Assembly (NCBI GenBank): GCA_031267795.1
Contig: JAIRYK010000022.1
Coordinates: 186,001 to 250,000 of the forward strand
DNA from: Candidatus Endomicrobiellum devescovinae
GTDB taxonomy: Bacteria; Elusimicrobiota; Endomicrobiia; Endomicrobiales; Endomicrobiaceae
DNA: 64,000 nt
Reading direction: 5' to 3'
Below, one piece after another: positions 45,596 through 54,644 of the stretch (positions within the stretch are counted from its first letter, which is position 1; each line of letters starts with the position of its first letter). The position numbers and the translations under genes were made by a program. The notes under the pieces were generated by a model. That model saw only the letters and a list, made by a program, of their open reading frames with translations, was not told the origin of the DNA and made no database searches.

Positions 45596-46285
45596 TTAAA
45601 TTGTCGGCGCAGACTTTGTAGATTTAAGTCCTACTTTTCTCAAAATACCAGTGCCTTCGGAAAACGATTCAACAAAATGGTTGTCTTTAAGGTATAAATG
45701 AATTATTTTTCTTTCTTTAGCACTCATAGGTTCAAAATGGTATATTTTACCTGTACGATTAACATAATCTACAGCTTTGTCAATCAAAATTTTTAATTTA
45801 TCTTTTTGCTTTCTCCTGTAATTTTCACAATCTAAATTTACTTTTAGTTTGGAATTAAGTTCTTTGTTTACAATTATCTGAGTTAAGTACTCCAAAGCGT
45901 CCAAAGTCTGCCCATTTTTACCTATAATAAAAGGACAGTCGTTTGTAGAAACATTTATATTTATTAAATCATCTTTAAAAGACGTTTCAATACTTGAAAA
46001 TTTGACATTCATTTTATTTAAAAGTCCGGACAGAAAAAACTCTGCTTTTTTGCATACTTTATTTTGATCAACTTCTGTATCTATAGTCGTAGTTTTAATA
46101 TTACATTTTGACTTTTTAACAGATATAAGAACAACCGCCGGTTTCGCCCCCATAAGACCAAAAAGTCCAGTTGAACCTTCGTTAACAATTCTTATTGACA
46201 CATCTTCTTTGTTGCAACCAAGTTTGACTAGTCCAGCGTCTATAGCGTCTTTAACATTTCTGCCTTTAAACTCAATTTCCAACAT
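45596..46285 (-). CDS. jag: Jag/KhpB RNA-binding protein (Jag_N-KH-R3H)
   Basis: The 229-residue protein has an N-terminal Jag domain (EFKGRNVKDAIDAGLVKLGC, GLFGLMGAKPA), a KH domain (CPFIIGKNGQTLDALEYLTQ) and a C-terminal R3H domain (FEPMSAKERKIIHLYL). It binds RNA and is linked to cell-envelope control. It follows yidC, the usual order. Confidence 0.94.
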   Translation of the reverse strand: MLEIEFKGRNVKDAIDAGLVKLGCNKEDVSIRIVNEGSTGLFGLMGAKPAVVLISVKKSKCNIKTTTIDTEVDQNKVCKKAEFFLSGLLNKMNVKFSSIETSFKDDLININVSTNDCPFIIGKNGQTLDALEYLTQIIVNKELNSKLKVNLDCENYRRKQKDKLKILIDKAVDYVNRTGKIYHFEPMSAKERKIIHLYLKDNHFVESFSEGTGILRKVGLKSTKSAPTI

Positions 46286-46321
46286 TATTTGCTCCTGTAA
46301 TTCATTAAATCAGACCAATGC

Positions 46322-47872
46322 CTAAGAATGCTTAACCTTAATTTCGTCTTCTTTTATTATGAAATACTGTTCTATCATTGAAATTATGCTGTTAGTAATC
46401 CAGTATATAACAAGTCCTGACGGGAAAGACCAAAACATAAACGTAAATATAATAGGCATTAAATACATCATTCTCTTCTGCATAGGATCTGAAACTGCCA
46501 TGGTCATTCTCTGCTGGAAAAACATTCCTACACCCATAAGCAACGGAAGAAGATTAATGCTAAAATCTCCCAAGTACATAAATTGATCCGAAGCTGACAG
46601 ATCTTTAACCCATAAAATCCAACCTTCATTTCTAAGCTCATAAGCATTTCTTAGCATTGTAAAGAATGCCCAAAAAATAGGCAGCTGTAAAAGCATAGGC
46701 AGACAGCCGCCTAAAGGATTAACTTTTTTTGTTCTATAAATATTCAACATCTCTGCCTGAAGCCTTTGAGGTTCGTTTTTATACTTTGTTTGAATATCTT
46801 TTATAAGAGGCTGTACACGTTTCATTGCAGCTGCAGATTTTAAACTCTTTAACGTCAAGGGAAGAACTAAAATCTGTATAACAACAGTTATCATAATTAT
46901 AGCCCAGCCATAATTATGCGTAATTTTATAGAAGAACATTAAAACAGCAAAAGCTATCTTTCCTAAAAATCCAAAAACACCAAAATCAACAGTTTTTTCA
47001 AGACCTAAATTATAACTTTTCAAATATGTGTATCCTTTAGGACCCAAATAGAAATTAATAGAGTATTCTTTTCTATCTACGTTTTGAGGGACAGTCGCAG
47101 TCATCGTTACAGAATAAGGATGCTTTTTATCAAGTCTTGAAGGAATAATCTTGTCAAAATCTGACGATTTTTCAGGGATAAAGGCGGCAAGGAAATATCT
47201 GTTGTCTATAGCCATCCATTTGTAAGAAGAAGCGAGTTCAGAATCGGTTTTAAGTTTCTTTAGTTTATACGGCTTGTCTGCTGTGTATGCCAGAGCTCTG
47301 GATAGAGAGACATTTTCCTTCACTTCCTTAGCATCAGTCCCAAGACCGGGTCCCCATTCAATATCTATTTCAGGAACTGAAACTGAAGAGTTTCTATCAA
47401 TAACAATATTTAAATTGTGCATGTATGAGTCAGATAAATTGTATATTTTGGTAATTTTCCAACCTTCTTTAGACACATACTCAAAAACTATTTTACTATC
47501 TGATTTAGAAACAATTTTATAAACAGAGCCCGGAAAATTCCCCATAACAGGAGACGAGCCAGGAAAAACTAAATCTACCCACTCGCCATTTTTTTCTTTA
47601 ACAGACCAATTAAGTACAGCGGCTCCTTTATTTGTCAAAACCGCCTTATATTTTTCTGTTTCAATATTTATCCTTTCTTCGTCAGCAAATTGCGAAATCT
47701 CATCTTGAATTTGATTATTTCTAACAACCATTGAACTTGAATATTCGCTCTTTTCTGTCTGAACTTGAGCTGGAGTTTGATTTACTTGTGTAGATTGTGG
47801 AGCAAGGAAAAAGTACCAGATAAAAATTACTGCTGCTGATAAAACTACAAACAAAATAGAATTCTTCTGCAT
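46322..47872 (-). CDS. yidC: Membrane protein insertase YidC
   Basis: The 516-residue protein has an N-terminal membrane helix, the large periplasmic beta domain of Gram-negative YidC (about 50-310), and the conserved C-terminal core: YGWAIIMITVVIQILVLPLT, then LGGCLPMLLQLPIFWAFF. It inserts and folds inner-membrane proteins. The large periplasmic domain supports an outer-membrane-bearing organism. Confidence 0.97.
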   Translation of the reverse strand: MQKNSILFVVLSAAVIFIWYFFLAPQSTQVNQTPAQVQTEKSEYSSSMVVRNNQIQDEISQFADEERINIETEKYKAVLTNKGAAVLNWSVKEKNGEWVDLVFPGSSPVMGNFPGSVYKIVSKSDSKIVFEYVSKEGWKITKIYNLSDSYMHNLNIVIDRNSSVSVPEIDIEWGPGLGTDAKEVKENVSLSRALAYTADKPYKLKKLKTDSELASSYKWMAIDNRYFLAAFIPEKSSDFDKIIPSRLDKKHPYSVTMTATVPQNVDRKEYSINFYLGPKGYTYLKSYNLGLEKTVDFGVFGFLGKIAFAVLMFFYKITHNYGWAIIMITVVIQILVLPLTLKSLKSAAAMKRVQPLIKDIQTKYKNEPQRLQAEMLNIYRTKKVNPLGGCLPMLLQLPIFWAFFTMLRNAYELRNEGWILWVKDLSASDQFMYLGDFSINLLPLLMGVGMFFQQRMTMAVSDPMQKRMMYLMPIIFTFMFWSFPSGLVIYWITNSIISMIEQYFIIKEDEIKVKHS

Positions 47873-47889
47873 TATGAACTTCCTTTACA

Positions 47890-48114
47890 TTATTTTTTCT
47901 TCTTAATTACAGGAACAGGGTCTAATCCGCCATTGCAAAAAGGATTGCATCGTATAATTCTTTTAAAGGCTAGAAAAGAGCCCTTAAAAAAACCATACAT
48001 TTCTATAGCCTGATAAGCATATGTAGAACAGGTTGGATAAAAGCGACACCTGGCAGGCAGAATTTTTGAAACAAATTTATAATATTTGATAAGAAAAAGA
48101 GCAAAAAACTTCAT
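47890..48114 (-). CDS. yidD: Membrane protein insertion efficiency factor YidD
   Basis: The 74-residue protein has the YidD signature [21 protein letters not shown] then [14 protein letters not shown] and [13 protein letters not shown] with conserved cysteines. The ATG at 48114 has GGAG 7 bases upstream and is preferred over a longer form. It sits between rnpA and yidC. Confidence 0.94.
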   Translation of the reverse strand: MKFFALFLIKYYKFVSKILPARCRFYPTCSTYAYQAIEMYGFFKGSFLAFKRIIRCNPFCNGGLDPVPVIKKKK

Positions 48115-48118
48115 AATA

Positions 48119-48541
48119 CTACTCCGAAACTGTATAAAGCTTGGCATTTTTTAATAGAACCAAAATAATACCTTCAAGTTTTTTGTAATCAAGCAATACC
48201 GTTTCCGGCTTTAAAATAAAAATCAAATCTAAACTCGGTTCCAACAAATGTTTATTAGTCCTAAAAATTTCTCTAACCCTTCTTTTAGTTCTGTTCCTTA
48301 TAACTGCCGTGCCTACTCTCTTTGGAGTTATAAGCCCTAATCGTCTTACATCTTGTCCATCTTTCCTTATGTAAGCTAAAATTCTTATTGCTTTATTTTC
48401 AAGCCTTAAGCCGTTTTTAAATACTTTATTGAAATCTCTTTGGATGTGAAGACGCTCAAAATACGCAAAAGAAAACTTCTTCTTACCTGATTTATCGTTG
48501 GATAAACCCATTGAAAAAGTTTTCCCTTTTTTAGTCTGCAT
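48119..48541 (-). CDS. rnpA: Ribonuclease P protein component RnpA
   Basis: The 140-residue basic protein has the RNR-type motif [20 protein letters not shown] and the N-terminal [17 protein letters not shown]. It binds RNase P RNA for tRNA 5' maturation. The ~20 residues before the usual start are Lys-rich; Met11 (MGLSNDK) is an alternative start. rpmH stops 6 bases upstream. Confidence 0.95.
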   Translation of the reverse strand: MQTKKGKTFSMGLSNDKSGKKKFSFAYFERLHIQRDFNKVFKNGLRLENKAIRILAYIRKDGQDVRRLGLITPKRVGTAVIRNRTKRRVREIFRTNKHLLEPSLDLIFILKPETVLLDYKKLEGIILVLLKNAKLYTVSE

Positions 48542-48547
48542 AAAGAC

Positions 48548-48682
48548 CTAAGCACAAATCGTTTTGCGTCCTTTTCTTCTGCGGGCACTCAAAACTTTTC
48601 TCCCTCCGGGAGTAGCCATTCTTGCCATAAAGCCTATTTTTTTCTTTCTTCTGTCTTTGTTTGGCTGATACGTTCTTTTCAT
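48548..48682 (-). CDS. rpmH: Ribosomal protein L34
   Basis: The 44-residue ORF reads [17 protein letters not shown], then [21 protein letters not shown], the L34 signature. It starts the rpmH-rnpA-yidD-yidC-jag cluster. dnaA, often upstream of rpmH, is not present here. Confidence 0.97.
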   Translation of the reverse strand: MKRTYQPNKDRRKKKIGFMARMATPGGRKVLSARRRKGRKTICA

Positions 48683-48752
48683 TTTAAAATCCTCTTTCTA
48701 CTATTTACACTCAAATTATTATATCTAAAACCCTTTGTGGTGTCAAACAAAA

Positions 48753-48780
48753 AAGGGCTTCGTTTTTTTCCGAAGCCCTT
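48753..48780 (-). terminator. Terminator after the histone-like gene
   Basis: A 10-bp stem (AAGGGCTTCG and its inverted copy) with an AAAAAAA-type loop on the minus strand, followed by a TTTTTT run. It lies 28 bases after the histone-like stop and upstream of rpmH. Confidence 0.85.
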
Positions 48781-48807
48781 AATTAAAAAAAGATGGTACG
48801 TCAAAAT

Positions 48808-49137
48808 TTATTTTCTTTTGCCCTTCTTTACAGACTTCTTAACCGTTTTCTTTTTTGAAACTTTTTTTACGGTTTTCTTTTTAGCGGTTTTTTTAGCTTT
48901 TTTAGCCTTTTTCTTACCGCCTCTGCTCATAACTGATCTTGAGATGTCGCCCTGCTTGTCAATAAAGTAAAGGTAGCCTTTTTCTTTCTTAAGCCCTACT
49001 TTTGTTACTTTTGAAGGTTTTCCACCTTTTTTCCCGCCTCTTGCCATCAAAGCTCTTGAAACATCGCCTTGCTTGTCAATAAAATAAAGGTATCCAGATT
49101 CTCTCTTTACTCCAACTTTCTCTACTTTTTCAGCCAT
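48808..49137 (-). CDS. Lysine-rich histone H1-like protein with duplicated GYLYFIDKQGD motif
   Basis: The 109-residue protein has two ~36-residue repeats, each with GYLYFIDKQGD(V/I)SR followed by MARGGKK or MSRGGKK. A ~40-residue C-terminal tail made almost only of Lys with Ala, Thr, Val and Ser follows (KKAKKTAKKKTVKKVSKKK), like eukaryote-type H1 tails in some bacteria. It probably coats DNA or binds nucleic acid. It has an almost perfect Shine-Dalgarno (AGGAGGTG) and its own terminator, so strong expression is likely. The repeat motif has no assigned role that I know. Confidence 0.8.
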   Translation of the reverse strand: MAEKVEKVGVKRESGYLYFIDKQGDVSRALMARGGKKGGKPSKVTKVGLKKEKGYLYFIDKQGDISRSVMSRGGKKKAKKAKKTAKKKTVKKVSKKKTVKKSVKKGKRK

Positions 49138-49165
49138 TTTACACCTCCTGTAATTGTAAATTGAA

Positions 49166-49417
49166 TTATTTATCTACGCCGGAGTTTACCGGAACGGCAT
49201 TTTGTTGTAAAACACTTTCTTTTTTGGTGATTATTTTATCTCTAAGCCAAGAATCTACTATATCTTTTGAAAATCTGTATTGTCTTCCTATTTTTGAAGC
49301 AGGGATTTTTTTCATTCTTATTAAACTATAAATTTTGGACTTTCCTATTCCCAAATATTCGGAAAGTTCTTTAATATCCATTATTTGCTTATTTGAATTA
49401 TTCTGTGTTTTTTCCAT
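49166..49417 (-). CDS. Small excisionase-like HTH DNA-binding protein
   Basis: The 83-residue protein has a MerR/excisionase-type winged HTH (HTH_17): MDIKELSEYLGIGKSKIYSLI then KIPASKIGRQYRFSKDIVDSWL. Such proteins are phage excisionases or small regulators. No integrase or att site is seen nearby, so a regulatory role is more likely. It lies 28 bases before the histone-like gene and could be co-transcribed. Confidence 0.8.
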   Translation of the reverse strand: MEKTQNNSNKQIMDIKELSEYLGIGKSKIYSLIRMKKIPASKIGRQYRFSKDIVDSWLRDKIITKKESVLQQNAVPVNSGVDK

Positions 49418-49747
49418 TTTTTATTCTTAATTATCGTTAATTATCTTTCTACGTTAAAATTATATATATTTTATTATATTTTGTCAAATATTTATTTTTA
49501 ATATTAAACTTAAGTAGATTGTTCTATATTTTACTATTTATTATCTTTTAATAAATAGCATATCTACTACACGCAATTTTACAGACTTTATTGCGATGTG
49601 AAATAAATTTCACATATATTTTTATCAAATACATATTTTAATATTGCATAATTAACAATGAAAAATTATGCCAGTGGAAAATCTGGCATAATTAATTTTT
49701 ATTAAAATATCAATTAAAGAATTATTTGTGGAAAGGTTTAGATAGAC
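49418..49747. other. AT-rich intergenic stretch
   Basis: About 330 bases with no gene. It holds one strong hairpin (49664-49693). DnaA boxes (TTATCCACA) were looked for because of the nearby rpmH cluster, and none were found. Confidence 0.55.
49664..49693 (-). terminator. Terminator after the amidohydrolase gene
   Basis: An 11-bp perfect stem (AATTATGCCAG / CTGGCATAATT) with an 8-base loop. On the minus strand TTTTT follows, so it terminates the beta-CASP-to-amidohydrolase operon. Confidence 0.75.
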
Positions 49748-51026
49748 TTAAGAGGCTATATATGATTTAATTTTATTGGCTTCCTTATATATTTCTTCTG
49801 GCTTTACACCTATGTCAAATTTACCGTTTTCATAAAGAATTTTACCATTTATCATGGTCAACTTAATGTTTTGTTTGTTGCCTGAATAAACTAAATTTTT
49901 GAGTATATTATTTAAAGGCTGCATATTCGGCTTATGTAAATCAATTACAATTAAATCTGCAAGTTTACCCGGAGATAAAGTATCGCAATCTGTAAGCCCC
50001 ATAACGTTTGCTCCTATTCTTGTGCTCATTTCTAATACTTTTATGGCATCCATCACAGATGCATTGTTATTTATAACCTTTTGCAATGCTGTGGTCAGAT
50101 ACATTTCTCTAAACATATCAAGAGCATTGTTGCTTGCAGGTCCATCTGTACCCAAAGCTACTTTAATTCCAAAATTTACCATTTTCTCTACAGGAGCTAT
50201 ACCGCTTGCGAGTTTACAATTGGAGGCGGGACATGTTACAACAGCAATTTCCTTTTGTTTAAATATTTCAAAGTCTTCTTGGGATAAATACACACAGTGG
50301 AAACACCCTCCACCATGTTCAAATATGCCAAGACTATTTAAATACTGCGTGGGTGTCATTTTAGTTCTTTTTATACAGTCGTCAACCTCGCGCTTGCTTT
50401 CAGAGTTGTGGGTATATACGGACACTTTATATCTCTCTGCAGTTCTCGCTATGGCTTTGATCAACTCTTTGGAAGAGGTGTATTCCGCATGGAAACCAAT
50501 AAGAGCAGAGATTAAATCGTGGTTTTCATTAAAGTGCAGGTAGTTATCTTCCATTTTTTTTACACTGTCTAAATTGTCTCCATTTATACCACTTACTAAC
50601 ACCGAGCGAAAACCGACATCTGTAGATGCTCTTGCCATTTCTTCAGGAAAGAAGTACATATCCATTGCAGAAGTAATTCCACTAGTTAAATATTCTAAAA
50701 TAGCAAGAAGATTTAAATAATATAGATATTCCTTTTTTTAATTTGTTTTCTACAGGAAAAACTCTATAATTTAACCAGTCTAGAAGTGGCAAATCGTCTG
50801 CATATGATCTTAGAAACGTCATGCCCGAGTGAGCGTGGGCATTTTTAAAACCCGGCATAATAAGATTGCCTTTGAGGTCTAGCTCTCTGTCAAATATAAA
50901 ATTAGAGTGCTTATAAGGACCTACATAGGTAATTTTATTGCCTTGAACCCAGACTTCTTCTCCTTCTATAATTTCTGTTCTATCAGCCATCGTACAAATT
51001 AGCCCGTTATAAAATCTTATATTCAT
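49748..51026 (-). pseudogene. MTA/SAH deaminase-type amidohydrolase with a homopolymer frameshift
   Basis: The first frame (51026-50682) has the metal motif NAHAHSGMTF and breaks after VENKLKK. The next frame resumes as EYLYYLNLLAILEYLTSGIT and runs on to 49748. It carries the remaining active-site residues: GFHAEY, the His/Glu region HNSESKREVDD, HGGGCFHCVYL and GTDGPASNNALDMF. The total of ~425 residues is normal for the family that deaminates S-adenosylhomocysteine or methylthioadenosine. The break is at a run of seven A (minus strand, about 50733-50739); six would keep the frame. All catalytic residues survive, so the break is recent, a sequencing error, or bypassed by slippage. Confidence 0.75.
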
Positions 51027-51053
51027 TTTTTCTTTCCTTATATTTTTTACACA

Positions 51054-51650
51054 TCATGTTTGTCTGTATTGATATGATAACGGCTGTATTATGCCTATAC
51101 CCTTTCTGTACATATTGGCAAATAGATACTTAGCAACAGCCTTCATTGTAAAAACATCAGCCATCGCTCTGTGGCTCAGCGCAACTTCTACGCCTATGGC
51201 ATTTGCGATACTAGCAAGCTTGTTAGATTCAAAATTAAAATATTGTCTTGCAAGTTGCAAAGTATCCAAGTAAAAAAATTTTTTTGAAATAATGCCTGCT
51301 TGTGAAAGTTCTTTAGAGACAAAAAGTAAATCAAAAGAAGCATTATGGCACACAACAATTTCGTCCTCTATAAAAGAAATTATATCTTTTGCAATATCTT
51401 TAAAAGACGGAGCCTCTTTAACCATATCGTCGTATATAAAATTTACCTTGGAACAATCTTCAGGTATGGAGCAGCATGGATTTACAAAGCTTTCGTATTT
51501 CTGATCAAGTCCATCTTTTGTTTTAAGCATAGCAATCTCTATTATCTTTGCGCCTTTTTCGGGATCAAGACCAGTAGTTTCAATATCCAAAAAAACTAAA
51601 TTTTCTGGATTCTTTGTAAAAACAAATTTCTCTTCAAAGGCATAGTTCAT
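51054..51650 (-). CDS. DnaQ-family 3'-5' exonuclease
   Basis: The 198-residue DEDDh exonuclease has FLDIETTGLDPEKGAKIIEIA (Exo I Asp/Glu), VVCHNASFDLLF (Exo II Asp) and HRAMADVF (Exo III His and Asp). It resembles the free-standing epsilon-type proofreading or RNase T-like nucleases. No polymerase domain is attached. It lies 16 bases after the small membrane protein gene and 27 before the amidohydrolase. Confidence 0.9.
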   Translation of the reverse strand: MNYAFEEKFVFTKNPENLVFLDIETTGLDPEKGAKIIEIAMLKTKDGLDQKYESFVNPCCSIPEDCSKVNFIYDDMVKEAPSFKDIAKDIISFIEDEIVVCHNASFDLLFVSKELSQAGIISKKFFYLDTLQLARQYFNFESNKLASIANAIGVEVALSHRAMADVFTMKAVAKYLFANMYRKGIGIIQPLSYQYRQT

Positions 51651-51666
51651 TTAATATTCCGTAACC

Positions 51667-51957
51667 TTAATAAAAATAATGAAAATAAACAAACACAGTA
51701 AAAACAGTCCATAAAAAATTTGTTGCAAAATTCTTGGTTTTTAATTTGAATATCCAACTAAAAACTTTAAACGAATATAGCAATATCTGAGCATCAACAA
51801 AACAAAAAATTAATATTACTCCGTAAATTATAACCGAGCCTACAATTAAATTAAGATTTATTCCTGAAAAAGAGAAATAAGTATTGAAGAAAAAACATAA
51901 AATAAGATTCATTAAATAAACAATAATAAAAAACAAATATTTTTTATTATAAAACAT
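51667..51957 (-). CDS. Small hydrophobic membrane protein, unknown function
   Basis: The 96-residue protein is nearly all membrane: about three helices (YLFFIIVYLMNLILCFFF, LIVGSVIIYGVILIFCFV, TNFLWTVFTVFVYFHYFY). Its start overlaps the TPR gene end by 11 bases, and DnaQ follows 16 bases after its stop. No family is recognised. Confidence 0.6.
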   Translation of the reverse strand: MFYNKKYLFFIIVYLMNLILCFFFNTYFSFSGINLNLIVGSVIIYGVILIFCFVDAQILLYSFKVFSWIFKLKTKNFATNFLWTVFTVFVYFHYFY

Positions 51958-52975
51958 TCTGCCTCTTAATTTCTTTTACGGCTTTATCATTTCCATAAAA
52001 TGCTGCTTTCTTTAAATATTCTAAACTTTCTTTCTCTTTGCCGAGCTGTTTATATGACATTCCAAGAATATAATTTGCATTATTATCTTCAGGATTTATT
52101 TTTAAAGCTTTTAAAGCTTCTTTAGCAGATTCTGTAAAATTATTTTTATCGTAATAAAGATTCGCAATTTTTATATATGGAGCTATGAAATTTCCATCAA
52201 GTTCCAAGGCTTTTTGATAATTTTGTACTGCTGATTCATAATTGTCCATTTTCGCAAACATATCTCCAATATTACAAAACGCCACAACAAACGAATTATC
52301 GTGCAGTATTGCTTTTTCGTAATACAATATCGCTTCTTTGTAATTACCTTCTTCATCAAAAGTATTGCCGATTAAATTGTAAAAACCAGATTTGTTAAAT
52401 TTATTAGACATCAAAGCTTTATTGTAAAAATCTCTAGCTTTTTCATAAAGCCCAACTGATCGAAAACATAAACCCGCCAACAAATATAATTTTTCCGAGT
52501 CAGGGTTTAAATCAATGCCTTTCTCAATATATTCCGCAGCTTGTAAGAAAGTATCTTTATCATTCGTCTCTAAAGCTTTGCGGTATAAAGCATCTCCAAG
52601 AAAATAGTAAGAATCTTCATTGTATGAATCAATAGATGAAACAAGTCTAAAATATTTTTCTGCTAGAGAATAGTTACCTAACTTTAAAAGAGAAATACCA
52701 TATCTTTTATAGACATCTGGCTCTGAAACATTTAATTTTATAACCTTAGCAAAATATCTTGCCGCATGAAAATGCTCTTCATTAGAATAATATTCATTCG
52801 CTTTTTGTAACAGATATTCTCTTGAGTAATTTAAATGTCTAATAAAATATACGCAGATACCCGCTGCAATAAAACATAAAGTTATAATAAAACTGTATTT
52901 TAAATTTTTATCTGGTATTTTTCTGGAAAGTATTTTTTTAACATATCTACTGTACTGTTTTTCCAAGTTGCGCAC
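51947..52975 (-). CDS. Membrane-anchored TPR protein
   Basis: The 342-residue protein has one N-terminal membrane helix (FIITLCFIAAGICVYFI) and about seven TPR units (for example AEKYFRLVSSIDSYNEDSYYFLGDALY, AVQNYQKALELDGNFIAPYIKIANLY). It is likely a scaffold on the outer face of the inner membrane. The GTG start has GGAG 6 bases upstream and lies inside the end of the beta-CASP gene (29-base overlap), so the two are coupled. Confidence 0.85.
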   Translation of the reverse strand: MRNLEKQYSRYVKKILSRKIPDKNLKYSFIITLCFIAAGICVYFIRHLNYSREYLLQKANEYYSNEEHFHAARYFAKVIKLNVSEPDVYKRYGISLLKLGNYSLAEKYFRLVSSIDSYNEDSYYFLGDALYRKALETNDKDTFLQAAEYIEKGIDLNPDSEKLYLLAGLCFRSVGLYEKARDFYNKALMSNKFNKSGFYNLIGNTFDEEGNYKEAILYYEKAILHDNSFVVAFCNIGDMFAKMDNYESAVQNYQKALELDGNFIAPYIKIANLYYDKNNFTESAKEALKALKINPEDNNANYILGMSYKQLGKEKESLEYLKKAAFYGNDKAVKEIKRQNVL

Positions 52976-54527
52976 CTTTTACTCCGGACCATCCTTTTTC
53001 CTGTAAAAGACTAACCGTTTGAGCAGTAGTTTGTTTATTTGAATGTATTACATATATTTTTGCATCTTTACTTTGCTTTGACAACCATTTTTGTAGCATT
53101 TCAAAATCTGCATGATCTGAGAACACATTGTATCTCTTTATTTTCGCTGCAAGTTTTTTTAAATCAAAACGCGGTTTTTTATTTCTTAAAAGAAGTCCTG
53201 CCGAACTTTCAGGATCTACATAATTTACTACCATCACAAAAACATTTTTATCATGCAGCAGTATTGGTGCAAGTTGCTTGGATTTACCTTTATCCATATC
53301 GCCGCTTGATGAAAACAAAATCATCTGCATTTCGTAATTTCTTATCATCTGCAGTCTTGTATTTTCTGGAAGAATAGATTTCTTTTGGTAGATAGTCTCT
53401 AAAAACCACTCACTTTTACTATACTCATGATCTTCATCTTCTTTTCTTGAAACCTCTTTTTGATACAAAGCCGTTATTGCGTTTGCAGAAGGCGATACTG
53501 AATAAATTGGGAATTTTGTTGATATATACCCATCATCCTGCATAAGTTTTAATTCATATAAAACTTCCTGCGTTCTGTTTAAAGCAAATGCCGGAATCCA
53601 AACAGTCTTTCCCGACTCTAAAGCATTTTTTAAATCTTTTCTGAATAATTCATATTCTCTGGCAACATTATGGTTAACTTTACCGCCGTAAGTAGCTTCC
53701 ATAAAAATCAAATCAACAGATTCTGGTATTTCAAATTCTCCATTAAATTTGGAATTTCCGCTTCCCAGATCTCCGGAAAAGAGAACCTTTTCTTTATCCG
53801 TGCTAAAAATAATGCTCGCAGAACCTGGAATATGCCCTGCATTTATAAGTTTAACTTTTAAACTGTCTGAAATTTTTATTTCTTCGTTATAGTCTGCGTT
53901 AACAAATTTTTCTGATATTTTTTCAGATTCTCTCTCACAGCAATTTTTGCACAATATAAATTTAACTTTTTCATTTTTCTCTAGATCTTTTAGCAGCATT
54001 TCATCTTTTGAATAGCCTATTGATTTAATATTTTTCTTGCATTCTTCAGTCCAATGTGCAACTACAGTCCCGTTCTTTTCTTCCGCTTTCTCATACTGGC
54101 TTTCCGACCAAAACCATTTTCTTTTTATCAAGTCAAAACCATTCCTTTCTTTAAAAAGAGCAATTGCCAATTCTTTTGTAGCTTTTGTAGAGTAAATTTT
54201 GCCTTTGAAACCTTCATATATAAGAAGAGGAATTCTACCGCTATGATCTAAATGAGCATGTGTTAAAAAAAGAGCTTTTGCATCTATAAGCTCTTTCTGA
54301 ATTTTAAGATTTAGAGATTCTTCTAAATCAAAGGGTTCTATGCCTTGCTCACCACTACTGGACATAAAAAGACCGCAATCAACTATAATTCTTTCAGCTC
54401 CCGTATCTAAAAGAAAACAACTGCCTGAAACTGTTTCTGCGGCACCATAAGGTGTAACAGAAATATCCGCAAAAAGCGGCAATATAAAAAATAATATTAC
54501 ACATACAACTGAAGCTAATTTACACAT
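52947..54527 (-). CDS. Beta-CASP metallo-beta-lactamase-fold protein with an N-terminal signal peptide
   Basis: The ~526-residue protein has the MBL motif THAHLDHSGRIP, further metal ligands (NAGHIPGSASIIF, FSGDLG) and beta-CASP motifs (PAFALNRTQEVLYEL; FSDHADFEMLQKW near the end). This family includes CPSF-like endoribonucleases and exonucleases acting on RNA. Unusually, an N-terminal hydrophobic leader, ASVVCVILFFILPLFA, precedes the first strand (ISVTPYGAAETVSGSC), so export or membrane anchoring is predicted. An atypical Cys cluster (LCKNCCERESEK) sits in the insert. The ATG at 54527 is preferred over a TTG at 54542. It heads the operon with the overlapping TPR gene. Confidence 0.85.
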   Translation of the reverse strand: MCKLASVVCVILFFILPLFADISVTPYGAAETVSGSCFLLDTGAERIIVDCGLFMSSSGEQGIEPFDLEESLNLKIQKELIDAKALFLTHAHLDHSGRIPLLIYEGFKGKIYSTKATKELAIALFKERNGFDLIKRKWFWSESQYEKAEEKNGTVVAHWTEECKKNIKSIGYSKDEMLLKDLEKNEKVKFILCKNCCERESEKISEKFVNADYNEEIKISDSLKVKLINAGHIPGSASIIFSTDKEKVLFSGDLGSGNSKFNGEFEIPESVDLIFMEATYGGKVNHNVAREYELFRKDLKNALESGKTVWIPAFALNRTQEVLYELKLMQDDGYISTKFPIYSVSPSANAITALYQKEVSRKEDEDHEYSKSEWFLETIYQKKSILPENTRLQMIRNYEMQMILFSSSGDMDKGKSKQLAPILLHDKNVFVMVVNYVDPESSAGLLLRNKKPRFDLKKLAAKIKRYNVFSDHADFEMLQKWLSKQSKDAKIYVIHSNKQTTAQTVSLLQEKGWSGVKGAQLGKTVQ

Positions 54528-54644
54528 ATCTCCTCGCAACAAATCTTCCTAAAAATACTAAGGCAGGACAACAACTAACCAATAACTTACCACACAATAT
54601 CATGATATGTTGTGTTTCTTAAGCGATGATAATAAAACTTTATT

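Noticed and set aside
49166-49417. Prophage or integrative element suggested by the excisionase-like HTH gene
   Set aside because: No integrase, phage gene or direct-repeat attachment site was seen around it.
48700-49750. Possible replication origin next to the rpmH-rnpA-yidC cluster
   Set aside because: No DnaA box cluster and no dnaA or dnaN; the AT-rich stretch at 49.4-49.7 kb holds only a terminator hairpin.
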